This document shows, piece by piece, positions 35,569 through 45,312 of a stretch of 64,000 nucleotides of DNA. The DNA lies in contig NZ_JAJNAY010000001.1 in NCBI RefSeq assembly GCF_021010565.1, positions 2,708,001 through 2,772,000 on the forward strand, in the 5' to 3' direction. Position 1 is the stretch's first letter, and the number at the start of each line of letters is the position of its first letter. The translations under genes and the position numbers were made by a program. The DNA comes from Chryseobacterium turcicum. GTDB taxonomy: Bacteria > Bacteroidota > Bacteroidia > Flavobacteriales > Weeksellaceae. Below the pieces are notes generated by a model that was not told the origin of the DNA, searched no databases, and saw only the letters and a list, made by a program, of their open reading frames with translations.

Positions 35569-35596
35569 AACGGACAGCAATCGCTGTTCGTTTTTT
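35569..35596 (+). terminator. Terminator after the pnuC-lipoprotein unit
   Basis: A 10-bp stem with one G-U pair (35569-35578 with 35583-35592) is followed by TTTT. Confidence 0.75.
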
Positions 35597-35643
35597 GTTA
35601 TAATTATATTAATTTTGCAGGCTAATTTTAGAGAAAATAAAGT

Positions 35644-36414
35644 ATGGAATTTTATAAATATCAAGGAACAGGAAACGACTTTGTAATGCTCGACAACCGT
35701 TCCGGAGAGTGGGATAATTTATCTATCATCAATATTAAAAAACTTTGCGACCGTCGTTTTGGCATCGGTGCAGACGGATTAATTAAGATAAACTCAGCAG
35801 AAGGCGTAGATTTTGAAGTTGATTATTACAATTCTGATGGCTCAAAAAGCTTCTGTGGAAACGGAGCTCGTTGCTCGGTAGCTTTCGCTCACTTCCTTTC
35901 TATTTTTAAAGATAACAAAACGGTATTTACGGCAATTGACGGACTTCATGAAGCTGAAATCAACGGAAATATTGTAAAACTAAAAATGAGCGATGTTACA
36001 GCCATTACCAATGATGGTGATGATTCAGTTTTAGATACAGGCTCGCCTCATTACATTAAATATGTTGAAGACATTGCTAATTTCAATGTTTTTGCAGAAG
36101 GAAATAGCATCAGATACTCTGAAAATTATAAAGAAAAAGGCATCAATGTCAACTTTGTAGAAAATATTTCTAATGATGAAATTTTCGTAAGAACCTATGA
36201 ACGAGGCGTTGAGGATGAAACTTACAGTTGTGGCACAGGAGTTACGGCTTCTGCTTTAACTTTTCTTAAAAAAAGTAATCTAACCTCCATAAAAGTTAAA
36301 ACGTTGGGTGGTGACCTTAAAGTGTATGCCGAAAAAGAGGGAGAAACATTCCGTCAGATTTGGCTAGAAGGTCCTGCAAAACAAGTTTTCAGAGGAAATA
36401 TAGATATTCTTTAG
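35644..36414 (+). CDS. dapF: Diaminopimelate epimerase
   Basis: The 256-residue enzyme has the two catalytic cysteines in their expected motifs: Cys71 in FCGNGARC and Cys196 in YSCGTGVTAS. It converts LL- to meso-diaminopimelate for lysine and peptidoglycan. A -7-like box TAATTTTG (35610-35617) precedes it. It is followed after 35 bp by mltG, another cell-wall gene, and the two form an operon. Confidence 0.95.
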   Translation: MEFYKYQGTGNDFVMLDNRSGEWDNLSIINIKKLCDRRFGIGADGLIKINSAEGVDFEVDYYNSDGSKSFCGNGARCSVAFAHFLSIFKDNKTVFTAIDGLHEAEINGNIVKLKMSDVTAITNDGDDSVLDTGSPHYIKYVEDIANFNVFAEGNSIRYSENYKEKGINVNFVENISNDEIFVRTYERGVEDETYSCGTGVTASALTFLKKSNLTSIKVKTLGGDLKVYAEKEGETFRQIWLEGPAKQVFRGNIDIL

Positions 36415-36449
36415 AAAAAAATAAAAACTTTTAACCTATTTCAATCATA

Positions 36450-37475
36450 ATGAAAAAAGCTATTCTCATTATCGTACTCCTTATTCTTGCCGTAGCAGGA
36501 TTTTTTGGTTTAAAATTCTACAATAAGTATTACGGAAACAATGTATCCAAAGACGGGTATGTTTTGATTCCACATGGTGCAAAATTTAATCAGGTTTTAG
36601 ATTCCATCGCTCATTATATTGATAATAAAGAATCATTTGTTGAGGTAGCAAAAGATAAAAACATGGATGAATATTTCAAGCCAGGTCGTTATCATTTTGC
36701 TAAAGGAGCCAGCAATACAAGTTTGGTAAATATGATAAAAGCCGGAAATCAGACTGAAAACTCATTCAGAATTGGTGATTTCGGAGATGTTTATCAAATG
36801 GTAGGAAAAGTGAGCAAAAAAACAGAGCTTGATTCTTTACAATTCGTCACAGAACTTGATAAAATAGCTTCTGAAAAAGGATATAAAAACGCTGAAGATT
36901 TAAAAAAATACTTCTTCATCGATACTTATAATTTTTTCTGGACGGTTACTCCGAAAGAATTTTTCACAAAATTTGAAAATCAGTACAATGAATTTTGGAA
37001 TTCTGAAAGAAAAGCTAAAGAACAGCAATCTGGTTTAACAAGAGACCAAATTTATGCCTTGGCATCTATTGTTTATAAAGAATCTGGTGGAAAGCAGGAT
37101 GAAATGAAAACAATTGCCGGTTTATACTTAAACAGATATAAAAAAGGAATGAAATTGCAATCTGACCCAACCGTTATTTATGCAATAAACAAGCAAACCA
37201 ATTTTAAAGAACCTATTAAAAGAGTTTTTTATAAGCACCTTACGACTCCATCACCTTATAATACTTACGCCAACAAAGGAATTCCGCCAGGACCTATTTG
37301 TGTGGTAGACAAAAATTCGGTAGATGCAGTTTTAAGCCCTGAAAAACACGATTATATCTTTATGTGTGCAGACCCTGAAAGATTCGGATTCCACAAATTT
37401 ACGGCAAGTGCAGAGCAACATGTCATCAATGCAAAAGCATATCAAGATTGGCTAAACTCAAAAAATATTAAATAA
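36450..37475 (+). CDS. mltG: Endolytic murein transglycosylase MltG
   Basis: The 341-residue protein has one N-terminal membrane helix (about residues 4-23). A YceG-like domain follows with LASIVYKESGG, where the Glu is the catalytic residue, and GLYLNRYKKGMKLQSDPTVIYAI. It cuts nascent glycan strands and sets their length. It sits 35 bp after dapF, so peptidoglycan precursor supply and processing are linked in one operon. Confidence 0.93.
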   Translation: MKKAILIIVLLILAVAGFFGLKFYNKYYGNNVSKDGYVLIPHGAKFNQVLDSIAHYIDNKESFVEVAKDKNMDEYFKPGRYHFAKGASNTSLVNMIKAGNQTENSFRIGDFGDVYQMVGKVSKKTELDSLQFVTELDKIASEKGYKNAEDLKKYFFIDTYNFFWTVTPKEFFTKFENQYNEFWNSERKAKEQQSGLTRDQIYALASIVYKESGGKQDEMKTIAGLYLNRYKKGMKLQSDPTVIYAINKQTNFKEPIKRVFYKHLTTPSPYNTYANKGIPPGPICVVDKNSVDAVLSPEKHDYIFMCADPERFGFHKFTASAEQHVINAKAYQDWLNSKNIK

Positions 37476-37642
37476 TAAAAATATTTAACTTTATTTTAAC
37501 AAATCAATAATTAACATTTAGCGCTTTTAGGCGACCTATCTATTAAAAATAATAAACGAATCGTGAAATTGTGTTTTTAAAGGCTTTAATAAATCAATAA
37601 AATTAAAACCTTTTCATTACGGTTTTATCTAAAGAATACCTT

Positions 37643-40147
37643 ATGAATCAGACGGAAATAATTAGTATTTTCACAAAGAAAACCTTAGGACTTACTTTTG
37701 TGTTATCTGCAGCAGCTTTTGCTTTTGCGCAAGATAAAGTGGGAGTTTCAGGAACTGTGGTTGATAAAAGTAACCAGCCGGTTGCTTACGCTTCTGTAAC
37801 GTTCAGTAATAAAACAAGCAAACTGTTGAGTGATGCTACCCTTACAGACGAAAAAGGAAACTACAAACTAGACCTTACTCCAGGTAACTACGATATTACG
37901 ATAGAAGCAATCGATTACAAAAAAAGTGTAATCAATAAGCAAATTACCACAGCCGGAAGTATTGGTGCACTTTCTATAGAACCTGAAGCAACAAGTACAA
38001 ACTTAAAAACTCAGGACATTCAAGGGGTTGTGATTACTGCTACTGCAAAACCATATAAAGTTGAGCTCGATAAAAGAACGTATGACCCTTCACAGGATAT
38101 TGTAAGTAAAGGTGGTAATCTTCAGGACGTATTATCAAATGTACCTTCGGTTTCTGTAGATACTGACGGAACTGTTTCGATGAGAGGAAGCTCAAACGTA
38201 CGATTTTTAATTAACGGAAAGCCTTCTGCCCTTCTAGGAATTGATGATGGGGCCAATGCTTTACAAAGTATTCCTGCGGATCAGATTGAGAGAATTGAAG
38301 TAATCACGAATCCTTCATCAAAATTTGAAGCCAGCGGAACTGCGGGTATCTTAAATATTATTTTAAAGAAATCAAAAAAGACAGGTTTTAACGGAAGTGT
38401 TACCGGAACTTTAGGCTATTTACCTCAAACCAATTTAAATACCAATTTAAGCTGGAGAAAGGGTAACCTTACCTGGTTCTTGAACGGTGGCGGTGGTTAT
38501 CGTGAATCAAAAAATACAAATAGAAATAATGCTACATTTTACAATGCTATAAATGGTGGCAGAACGAATACCGATCAGGAATCTATTTCAAAAAATAAAA
38601 ACAGCAATTACAATGCTTCTACTGGTTTAGTTTATGATATTTCAGACAAAACATCTGTAAATGCATCTGGAACGGTGAGAACTTTTGAAAGCGACAATTT
38701 AGGAAATATTACCTATGGTTACCGTTTTTTGAATGCTCCAAGTTTATTTACCGAAAGAATCAATACAGGTGCTAATAATAACTTAGCGTTTCAGGGAGAT
38801 TTTGGTTTAGACCACAAGTTTGATGATAAAGGACAAAATATTTCCTTATCATTAAGCTTACAAAGTAATAGATCTTACAACGATACCGACGTTAATCAAA
38901 TTACAAATAATATTTTTGAGCTTCAGAACAGCATTAGCCAAACCACAAAAAACAAAACTTTGGTAGGTAAAGCAGATTATGAACTTCCAATTGGTGAAAA
39001 CTCAAGAATTGAAGCAGGGTACAGATTAGACATCAATAATAACAATTATGACAATGATGTTTTAGAGCGTTACTCTCCTTTTGTTGATTTTCATTATTTA
39101 AACAATTTTACATACAATGCAAACTACAGAGAGATGTTTAATGCAGGATATGTACAGTTTAAAAGTAAAATCGGGAAATTAGGATACCAAGTTGGGGTAA
39201 GAAATGAGTATTCTAACGTTGATATTCAATATTCAAACTTAAATTCTGACACAAAAAACATCGATAATAAGAAGAGCTACAATAATCTTTTCCCAACAAT
39301 ATTTTTAAGCTACGAAATTGCAAAGGACAATCAGTTTTTAGTTAATTACTCAAGAAGAATTGACAGACCGAGATCGTGGTTTTTAATTCCTAATCCAAGT
39401 TATACCGATAATCAAAATATCTTTGACGGAAATATTGATTTGAATCCTTCTTATGTAGATTCTTATGAATTTGGATATAGTATTTCTAAAGGTAAATTTA
39501 CAATCAACCCAACTATTTATTTCAGACATACCAATGATGATGTAAAAATGCTTGTATTCTCTGATGCCAATGGTGCGTTTCATACAAAACCAATTAATTT
39601 AGGTACAGATGACCGTTACGGTTTAGATTTAAACTTCAACTGGGATGCTACAAAATGGTTAAAATTCTTAGGAAATGTAGATTTGTTTGGATATAAAACT
39701 ACCGGAACATTTAGTGATTTACGAGTAGTACCTAAACCTATGCCTTTTGATGGGTCTGGTTTTGCAGCGAGAGCACGTTTAACCTCAACGTTTAAGATTG
39801 ATAAAACATTTAGTTTCCAACTGCAAGGTTTTTACAGAGGAGGTCAAAAAACGACGAGTATCGACAGAAAAGAGATGTATGCACTTAACTTTGGTGCTTC
39901 AAAAACAATCTGGAAAGGAGATGGAACTTTAAGTTTCAACATTCAGGATATATTTAATACAAGAGCCATGCAATCTACTGCATACGGAGATAACTTTACG
40001 AGAGAGTCTTATATGCAATGGCAGCCAAGACAGTTTGCAGTATCTTTAACCTACAGATTTAAGCAAGGTGAAAAGATAGAGCAGCCGAAAAGAAAAAAAG
40101 ATGTAAATTCTAATGCTACAGGCGACGACCAAGGCGGACCAATGTAA
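37643..40147 (+). CDS. TonB-dependent receptor-like outer-membrane protein with CarboxypepD_reg-like domain
   Basis: The 834-residue protein has a signal peptide (about 1-29, ending AAFAFAQ). A carboxypeptidase-regulatory-like domain follows (about 32-110), then a plug-like domain (QDVLSNVPSVSVDTDGTVSMRG near residues 155-176) and a long beta-barrel of the outer-membrane beta-barrel family. The C terminus carries a charged tail (KIEQPKRKKDVNSN) beyond the last barrel strand, and no TonB box is obvious. No SusD-like partner is adjacent, so the ligand is unknown. Confidence 0.82.
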   Translation: MNQTEIISIFTKKTLGLTFVLSAAAFAFAQDKVGVSGTVVDKSNQPVAYASVTFSNKTSKLLSDATLTDEKGNYKLDLTPGNYDITIEAIDYKKSVINKQITTAGSIGALSIEPEATSTNLKTQDIQGVVITATAKPYKVELDKRTYDPSQDIVSKGGNLQDVLSNVPSVSVDTDGTVSMRGSSNVRFLINGKPSALLGIDDGANALQSIPADQIERIEVITNPSSKFEASGTAGILNIILKKSKKTGFNGSVTGTLGYLPQTNLNTNLSWRKGNLTWFLNGGGGYRESKNTNRNNATFYNAINGGRTNTDQESISKNKNSNYNASTGLVYDISDKTSVNASGTVRTFESDNLGNITYGYRFLNAPSLFTERINTGANNNLAFQGDFGLDHKFDDKGQNISLSLSLQSNRSYNDTDVNQITNNIFELQNSISQTTKNKTLVGKADYELPIGENSRIEAGYRLDINNNNYDNDVLERYSPFVDFHYLNNFTYNANYREMFNAGYVQFKSKIGKLGYQVGVRNEYSNVDIQYSNLNSDTKNIDNKKSYNNLFPTIFLSYEIAKDNQFLVNYSRRIDRPRSWFLIPNPSYTDNQNIFDGNIDLNPSYVDSYEFGYSISKGKFTINPTIYFRHTNDDVKMLVFSDANGAFHTKPINLGTDDRYGLDLNFNWDATKWLKFLGNVDLFGYKTTGTFSDLRVVPKPMPFDGSGFAARARLTSTFKIDKTFSFQLQGFYRGGQKTTSIDRKEMYALNFGASKTIWKGDGTLSFNIQDIFNTRAMQSTAYGDNFTRESYMQWQPRQFAVSLTYRFKQGEKIEQPKRKKDVNSNATGDDQGGPM

Positions 40148-40240
40148 TCGTTTTTAGTTGCTTGTTGATGGTCTTAATTTCAAGACTTTAAAATTTAAAA
40201 CACCATCATTTACAAGAACTTAAAAGTTTTATCATCATAA

Positions 40241-40272
40241 AAAATCCCGAAAAATTAATTTTTCGGGATTTT
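40241..40272. terminator. Bidirectional terminator, 16-bp perfect palindrome
   Basis: Arms 40241-40256 and 40257-40272 are perfectly complementary, between a plus-strand receptor gene and a minus-strand nucleotidyltransferase gene. Confidence 0.85.
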
Positions 40273-40275
40273 TAT

Positions 40276-40710
40276 TTATTTTGATTTTGCTATTTCGGCT
40301 TCGTAGATTCTTTTCCTTAAATCACTTGACGAAAAGCGGTGATCTCTTTTATTATAAAAAATTTCAATGCCTTTTTCTTCACAATATTGCTTACCAGTAA
40401 AATCACGATCTAAATAATCATCTCCGATAATCCTTACGTCAATTACAAAAGATTTTAAAATATCTTCTAAATCTTCTTCTGTGTAATAAGGAATAATCTC
40501 ATCAACCGCATTCACTGCTTTCAACTGAATATATCGCTCAACAATCGTTTGAGTGGGCTTATTTTTTGTAGGACGCTCATGTGAAGGGTCAATTTGTAAA
40601 CCCACAATCAGATAATCACAAACAGTTTTAGCTTCTTCCAACATTTTAATATGCCCTGCGTGAAGCAGGTCAAATGAGGAAAATGTGATTCCTATTCTTT
40701 CCGTTTTCAT
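40276..40710 (-). CDS. Glycerol-3-phosphate cytidylyltransferase-like nucleotidyltransferase
   Basis: This 144-residue, single-domain cytidylyltransferase has the HxGH motif H17-A-G-H20 in FDLLHAGHIKML and the C-terminal HRFSSSDLRKRI, a variant of the RTxGISTT loop. It resembles TagD/GCT enzymes that make CDP-glycerol or other CDP-alcohols. It is the last gene of a minus-strand cluster with galE and a sugar aminotransferase, so it likely serves surface-polymer synthesis. The exact substrate is unproven. Confidence 0.85.
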   Translation of the reverse strand: MKTERIGITFSSFDLLHAGHIKMLEEAKTVCDYLIVGLQIDPSHERPTKNKPTQTIVERYIQLKAVNAVDEIIPYYTEEDLEDILKSFVIDVRIIGDDYLDRDFTGKQYCEEKGIEIFYNKRDHRFSSSDLRKRIYEAEIAKSK

Positions 40711-40735
40711 ATTTATTTTTAGTGTTATTTTTAGT

Positions 40736-41758
40736 TTAGTTTTTTCTTGAATCTAAGTATTTCTGCCATTCCCAAACCGTTTTCAGCGCTTCATTTAATG
40801 ACGTTTCAGACTTCCAGTTGAGTTCTTTTTCTGCTTTATCGGCATTGGCATAAGCGATAGTAATATCGCCTTCTCTCCTATCGCAAATTTGGTAAGGTAC
40901 GGCAATTTCATTTGCAGATTCAAAAGCTTTTACAACTTCTAAAACCGACGAGCCTTTTCCTGTTCCCAGATTATAAATATCAATGATTGTTTCTTCTGTG
41001 TCTTTGTTCATTAAACTTTTCAAAGCAGCAACGTGAGCTTTCGCCAAATCTACCACATAAATATAGTCACGAATTGCCGTTCCATCTTCTGTAGGATAAT
41101 CATTGCCCCAAACACTCAGTTTCTCACGAATTCCTGCAGCAGTTTGCATCACATAAGGAACCAGGTTATTTGGAATACCAATTGGCAATTCTCCAAGCAA
41201 AGCTGAAGGATGCGCTCCAATTGGATTAAAATATCTCAAAAGACAAATTTTACTGTTGTAAGATTGAGCAAAATCTTTTAAAATTTCCTCGCCCATCTGT
41301 TTTGTTTTTCCGTAAACACTTTCCGGCATTTTTAGCGGAGTATTTTCGTCGATTGGCATTTCGTCTGCCTGTCCGTAAACTGTGCAAGATGAGCTGAAAA
41401 TAAAGTTTGACAGTTTTCTAGCCTTAAATTCTTGAAGGATATTGATTAAAGAAAACAAATTATTTTCGTAATAATCAATTGGCTTTTCCTGACTTTCGCC
41501 AACCGCTTTAAAAGCCGCAAAATTAATACAACCTTCAATATGATGTGCCTCAAAAACCTGATGAAGAAGCTCTTTTCTTTTTAAATCGAAAGGATAAAAT
41601 ATAGGTCGCTTTCCTGTAATTTCCTCAATATTATGTAAAATAAATTTTTCTGAATTTGATAAATCATCAACGATGATTACTTCAAAGTTATTATTAATAA
41701 GTTCAACTACGGTGTGAGAACCGATGTAACCAAGTCCGCCTGTTACGAGTATTGCCAT
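40736..41758 (-). CDS. galE: UDP-glucose 4-epimerase
   Basis: The 340-residue extended SDR has GGLGYIGSHTVVEL (NAD-binding) at residues 6-19, active-site SSSCTVYG and YGKTKQ, and LRYFNPIGAHPSALLGE. These are all GalE features. It interconverts UDP-glucose and UDP-galactose. It lies 25 bp upstream of the cytidylyltransferase gene. A REP hairpin lies 15 bp upstream of its ATG and would form part of its leader or upstream region. Confidence 0.93.
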   Translation of the reverse strand: MAILVTGGLGYIGSHTVVELINNNFEVIIVDDLSNSEKFILHNIEEITGKRPIFYPFDLKRKELLHQVFEAHHIEGCINFAAFKAVGESQEKPIDYYENNLFSLINILQEFKARKLSNFIFSSSCTVYGQADEMPIDENTPLKMPESVYGKTKQMGEEILKDFAQSYNSKICLLRYFNPIGAHPSALLGELPIGIPNNLVPYVMQTAAGIREKLSVWGNDYPTEDGTAIRDYIYVVDLAKAHVAALKSLMNKDTEETIIDIYNLGTGKGSSVLEVVKAFESANEIAVPYQICDRREGDITIAYANADKAEKELNWKSETSLNEALKTVWEWQKYLDSRKN

Positions 41759-41772
41759 TGTTTTATTTTATT

Positions 41773-41804
41773 ACTTTGTCAAAGTTCAAAATCTTTGACA
41801 AAGT
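41773..41804 (-). repeat. REP-like hairpin at the 3' end of RAYT 3
   Basis: A 12-bp perfect stem (ACTTTGTCAAAG, 41773-41784, with 41793-41804) has an 8-nt loop. Its inverted counterpart at 42392-42423 differs at only one loop base. The last codons of the RAYT gene and its stop (41779-41781) lie inside this hairpin. Confidence 0.88.
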
Positions 41805-42375
41805 TTATATTTAAATTTAAATCTTTATTCTGATGACACTCAATGAAATTCATACGGTTGTCAAATAATTCTAGAATTTTTTTTCTCTGAATACTAGTTT
41901 CTGAATCTGAAATAATTGCTAGATATGATGAAAATCTGTACTCTTGAAAGTTATAAGGATTTTGATGAATATATACAATCAAATTTCTAAGGTATTCTTC
42001 AGAATTAACAAGAATTCTTTTAAAAGGTGATTCAAAAACCGGACCTGTCCTTTGATACACTTTATTAAATGACTGTGTGTAACTACTAATAAATTTACTT
42101 AACATTTTACTATAAAAACATTCTTCTGAATGCAGTCCTTTTTCTTTAAAGCCTGAAGAATAGTCAATTTCAGATTTAGTTTTCAATATAAAATGGAAAT
42201 GATTCGGCATCAGACAATATGCATAGATTTCAAAATACGGAACAATATAAATTTTAGCTTTTCTAAGGAAAAAATTAAAATTTTCATCATTCAAAAAAGC
42301 TAATTTAGAATTTACTCCACGATTAAAAATATGATAAAATCTATCGGGTTCTAAATGACTTTCTCTTATTTTCAT
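41779..42375 (-). CDS. REP-associated tyrosine transposase-like protein (RAYT 3)
   Basis: The 198-residue HUH transposase has H59-F-H61 in CLMPNHFHFILK and the tyrosine motif LIVYIHQNPYNF, both typical of RAYT/TnpA-REP. The N terminus RFYHIFNRGVN is also characteristic. It is a different lineage from the two copies near 8-9 kb. It sits between galE and a sugar aminotransferase gene on the same strand, flanked by inverted copies of a 32-bp hairpin. The C terminus NFVKDFEL is encoded by one of them. It appears intact. Confidence 0.85.
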   Translation of the reverse strand: MKIRESHLEPDRFYHIFNRGVNSKLAFLNDENFNFFLRKAKIYIVPYFEIYAYCLMPNHFHFILKTKSEIDYSSGFKEKGLHSEECFYSKMLSKFISSYTQSFNKVYQRTGPVFESPFKRILVNSEEYLRNLIVYIHQNPYNFQEYRFSSYLAIISDSETSIQRKKILELFDNRMNFIECHQNKDLNLNINFVKDFEL

Positions 42376-42391
42376 TATTCATATTTTTTAA

Positions 42392-42423
42392 ACTTTGTCA
42401 AAGATTTTCAACTTTGACAAAGT
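42392..42423 (-). repeat. REP-like hairpin upstream of RAYT 3
   Basis: A 12-bp stem (42392-42403 with 42412-42423) with an 8-nt loop is the inverse copy of the hairpin at 41773-41804. It ends 1 bp before the stop codon of the aminotransferase gene. Confidence 0.88.
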
Positions 42424-42424
42424 A

Positions 42425-43549
42425 TTATCCCATAAACTCCAACACAGCATCCGTAATATACTTCAACTGCTCTTCATCTAATTCAGTATGCATAGGAAGT
42501 GAAATTACCTGATCTAAAAGTTTGTCTGTATTGATAAAATCTGCGTCATTACTTTCCTGATAATAGGCTTTTTGCTTTCTTAAAGCAACCGGGTAATAAA
42601 TCATCGCAGGAATTTCTTTTTCAGTCAAAAACTTCTGCAATTCATTACGCTTTCCGTTTAAAATCCTTAAAGTATATTGATGAAATACGTGTGTCGAGTT
42701 TTCATCTCTTTTTGGTGTAGAGATATTTTCATTTCCGGCAAAAGCTTCATCATAATAATCAGCAGCTTTTCTTCTTGCATCGTTGTAAGAATCAAGATTC
42801 GGAAGCTTTTTTCTTAAAATCGCAGCCTGAATACTGTCTAATCTTGAGTTCACCCCAACTTCGTCATGGTAATATCTTTCGTACATTCCGTGGTTTACAA
42901 TTCCTCTTAAACGGTGAGCCAACTCATCATTATTAGTAAAAATCGCACCACCATCACCGTAGCAACCTAAATTTTTAGATGGAAAAAAAGAAGTTGTTCC
43001 TACTGTAGACATCGTTCCTGCATGTCTTGCGGTTCCGTCTGAAAAAGTATATTGAGCACCGATTGCCTGTGCATTATCTTCGATGACAAATAAATTATGT
43101 TCTTCAGCAATTTTTAAAATTTCCTCCATATTGGCACACTGTCCGAAAATATGAACCGGAATAATCGCTTTTGTTTTTGGAGTGATTGCTTTTTTGATAG
43201 CCTCTGTCGAGATTGTAAAAGTGTCGTAATCTACATCTACCAACACAGTTTTTAGTTTTAATAAATGAATAACTTCTACCGTAGCTGCAAAAGTAAAATC
43301 AGCAGTAATCACTTCATCTCCTTCTTGTAAATCTAATCCCATTAAAGCAATCTGCAACGCATCGGTTCCGTTTGCACACGGAATTACATGTTTTACATCA
43401 AGGTAAGTTTCCATTTCGTTCTGGAAAGATTTCACTTCAGGTCCATTGATAAAAGCAGCAGAATCCATCACATTTAAAACCGCATTGTCTACATCATTTT
43501 TAATTTTGTAATACTGACTTTGCAAGTCAACCATCTGTATCTTTTTCAT
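42425..43549 (-). CDS. DegT/DnrJ/EryC1/StrS-family sugar aminotransferase
   Basis: The 374-residue PLP enzyme has its Schiff-base lysine at K192 in TTSFFPSKNLGCYGDGG. HIFGQCANMEEI and IEDNAQAIGA are family hallmarks. It transaminates a nucleotide-linked keto-sugar for surface polysaccharide, such as making an amino-deoxyhexose. It is the first gene of the minus-strand cluster that continues, past a RAYT, into galE and a cytidylyltransferase. The specific sugar is not determinable here. Confidence 0.9.
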   Translation of the reverse strand: MKKIQMVDLQSQYYKIKNDVDNAVLNVMDSAAFINGPEVKSFQNEMETYLDVKHVIPCANGTDALQIALMGLDLQEGDEVITADFTFAATVEVIHLLKLKTVLVDVDYDTFTISTEAIKKAITPKTKAIIPVHIFGQCANMEEILKIAEEHNLFVIEDNAQAIGAQYTFSDGTARHAGTMSTVGTTSFFPSKNLGCYGDGGAIFTNNDELAHRLRGIVNHGMYERYYHDEVGVNSRLDSIQAAILRKKLPNLDSYNDARRKAADYYDEAFAGNENISTPKRDENSTHVFHQYTLRILNGKRNELQKFLTEKEIPAMIYYPVALRKQKAYYQESNDADFINTDKLLDQVISLPMHTELDEEQLKYITDAVLEFMG

Positions 43550-43705
43550 ACGTAAATTTTATTTTTAAGTTTTATTCAATCGCTTTACTCTTTGAATTCA
43601 TTTTTATAAAGCGATTTTTAAACGAATATTTTCGTAAAAATAAGGAATTTAAAGTGCTATCAAAAATTTTATTGATTTTGTTTTATCTTTATACAAAATT
43701 ATTAG

Positions 43706-45307
43706 ATGAAAAAACTTTTACTCTTTTGTTTTTTAGCGGGTTATTCTACAACATTTGCTCAGACTGAGCTTGTTTTTGTTTATTTTACTGATAAACCAAA
43801 CAAAGCTGCATTTTATGCCAATCCTCTTTCCGAACTTAGCCAGAAGTCGCTTAACAGACGTACTGCATTAGGAATTGCACTCAATGACCAAGATGCTCCT
43901 ATTGAGCAAACCTATATTCAAAACTTACAAAATTTAGGATTTACCATCACCGATTACTCAAAATGGCTAAACGGAGTTGCTCTAAATGTTAATCAGGCAC
44001 AGGCAAATATCATCAAGGCACAACCATTTGTACAGTCTGTAGAAAGTTTTGCTAAAAACTCTTCATTGACTTTAAAAACTCAAAACATAAACAAATGGGC
44101 AGATTTTGAACTGGCACAGAAAAACATGACGGTTTTCGATTATGGTTCTGGTTCTGAACAAATTGACCAAATTAACTTAAGACCGCTTCACCTTGCAGGA
44201 TTTACCGGAACTGGAGTGACCATTGCAGTTATCGACAGCGGATTTCCTACAGTAAATACTGGTTCTGCTTTTTCAAGATTATGGACGAATAGTAGAATAA
44301 AAGGCGGTTACGATTTTGTTTCTAAAAATACAGACATCTACAATCCTTCTCTCAATAATCACGGAACGGTAGTTTTAGGAGCAATTGGAGGTTATATTGC
44401 TGATACTTTTGTGGGTTCTGCTCCCGATGCGGATTTTTATCTTTACCGAAGTGAAAATGCAACGGTAGAAGTTCCTGAAGAAGAATTGTACTGGATTGAA
44501 GCTGCAGAAGAAGCCGACAGAAAAGGCGTTGATATCATTACAACATCATTAGGCTACAATAATTTTGATGACCCGAAATACAGCTACTCGTACAATGATA
44601 TGAACGGCACAAAATCTTTTATCGGAAGAGCCAGTGAAATTGCTGTAAACAAAGGAATTTTTGTTTTAATTGCAGCCGGAAATTCCGGTGAAGTTCCTTG
44701 GCATTATATCACAACTCCAGCAGATAATGTGAAAGTTTTTTCTATCGGTTCGGTAGATGCTGCGGGAAGCTCATCTCCTTTTTCATCGTATGGTCCTAAT
44801 TCTTTAGGAGCAGTAAAACCAGATGCAAGCACAAGAGGAAGTTCTGCTACCACCGTTGACAATAATACGACTATTTCAGTTTCTGGAACATCAATCTCAA
44901 CACCAATCGCAGCAGGCGGAGTGGCTTGTTTAATTCAGGCTTTTCCGACAATGAACAGAGATATCATGCGTACAAATCTTAGACAGACCGCATCGCTATT
45001 CCCTTCTTATACCAATCAAATGGGATACGGAATTCTGAATTTTGGAAGCTTCTATAATTCTACACTAAATACTTCGGAGCTCGTTAAAAAGAAAACGATA
45101 GCCATCTTCCCAAATCCCGTAAAAAACATCCTTAATATTGCGACCGAAGCACAAATTATTTCAACAGAAGTTTATGATAACCTGGGAAGACTTATTTTAA
45201 AATCTGCTCAAAAATCAATTAAAGTAGAAGACTTTGCCAAAGGAACTTATTATTTAAAAATACAAACCAAGGATAAAGTATATTATGAAAAATTTCTGAA
45301 AGAATAA
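43706..45307 (+). CDS. Type IX-secreted subtilisin-like serine protease
   Basis: The 533-residue S8 peptidase has a signal peptide (about 1-18), an inhibitor/propeptide-like region (about 20-130) and the catalytic triad Asp177 (VIDSGFP), His219 (NNHGTVV) and Ser396 (SGTSISTP). The C-terminal type IX sorting domain starts near residue 460 (IAIFPNPVKNILNI) and ends GTYYLKIQTKDKVYYEKFLK. It should be exported to the surface or medium by the T9SS. It meets the alpha/beta hydrolase gene tail-to-tail with 5 bp between the stops. Confidence 0.92.
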   Translation: MKKLLLFCFLAGYSTTFAQTELVFVYFTDKPNKAAFYANPLSELSQKSLNRRTALGIALNDQDAPIEQTYIQNLQNLGFTITDYSKWLNGVALNVNQAQANIIKAQPFVQSVESFAKNSSLTLKTQNINKWADFELAQKNMTVFDYGSGSEQIDQINLRPLHLAGFTGTGVTIAVIDSGFPTVNTGSAFSRLWTNSRIKGGYDFVSKNTDIYNPSLNNHGTVVLGAIGGYIADTFVGSAPDADFYLYRSENATVEVPEEELYWIEAAEEADRKGVDIITTSLGYNNFDDPKYSYSYNDMNGTKSFIGRASEIAVNKGIFVLIAAGNSGEVPWHYITTPADNVKVFSIGSVDAAGSSSPFSSYGPNSLGAVKPDASTRGSSATTVDNNTTISVSGTSISTPIAAGGVACLIQAFPTMNRDIMRTNLRQTASLFPSYTNQMGYGILNFGSFYNSTLNTSELVKKKTIAIFPNPVKNILNIATEAQIISTEVYDNLGRLILKSAQKSIKVEDFAKGTYYLKIQTKDKVYYEKFLKE

Positions 45308-45312
45308 TCTGT

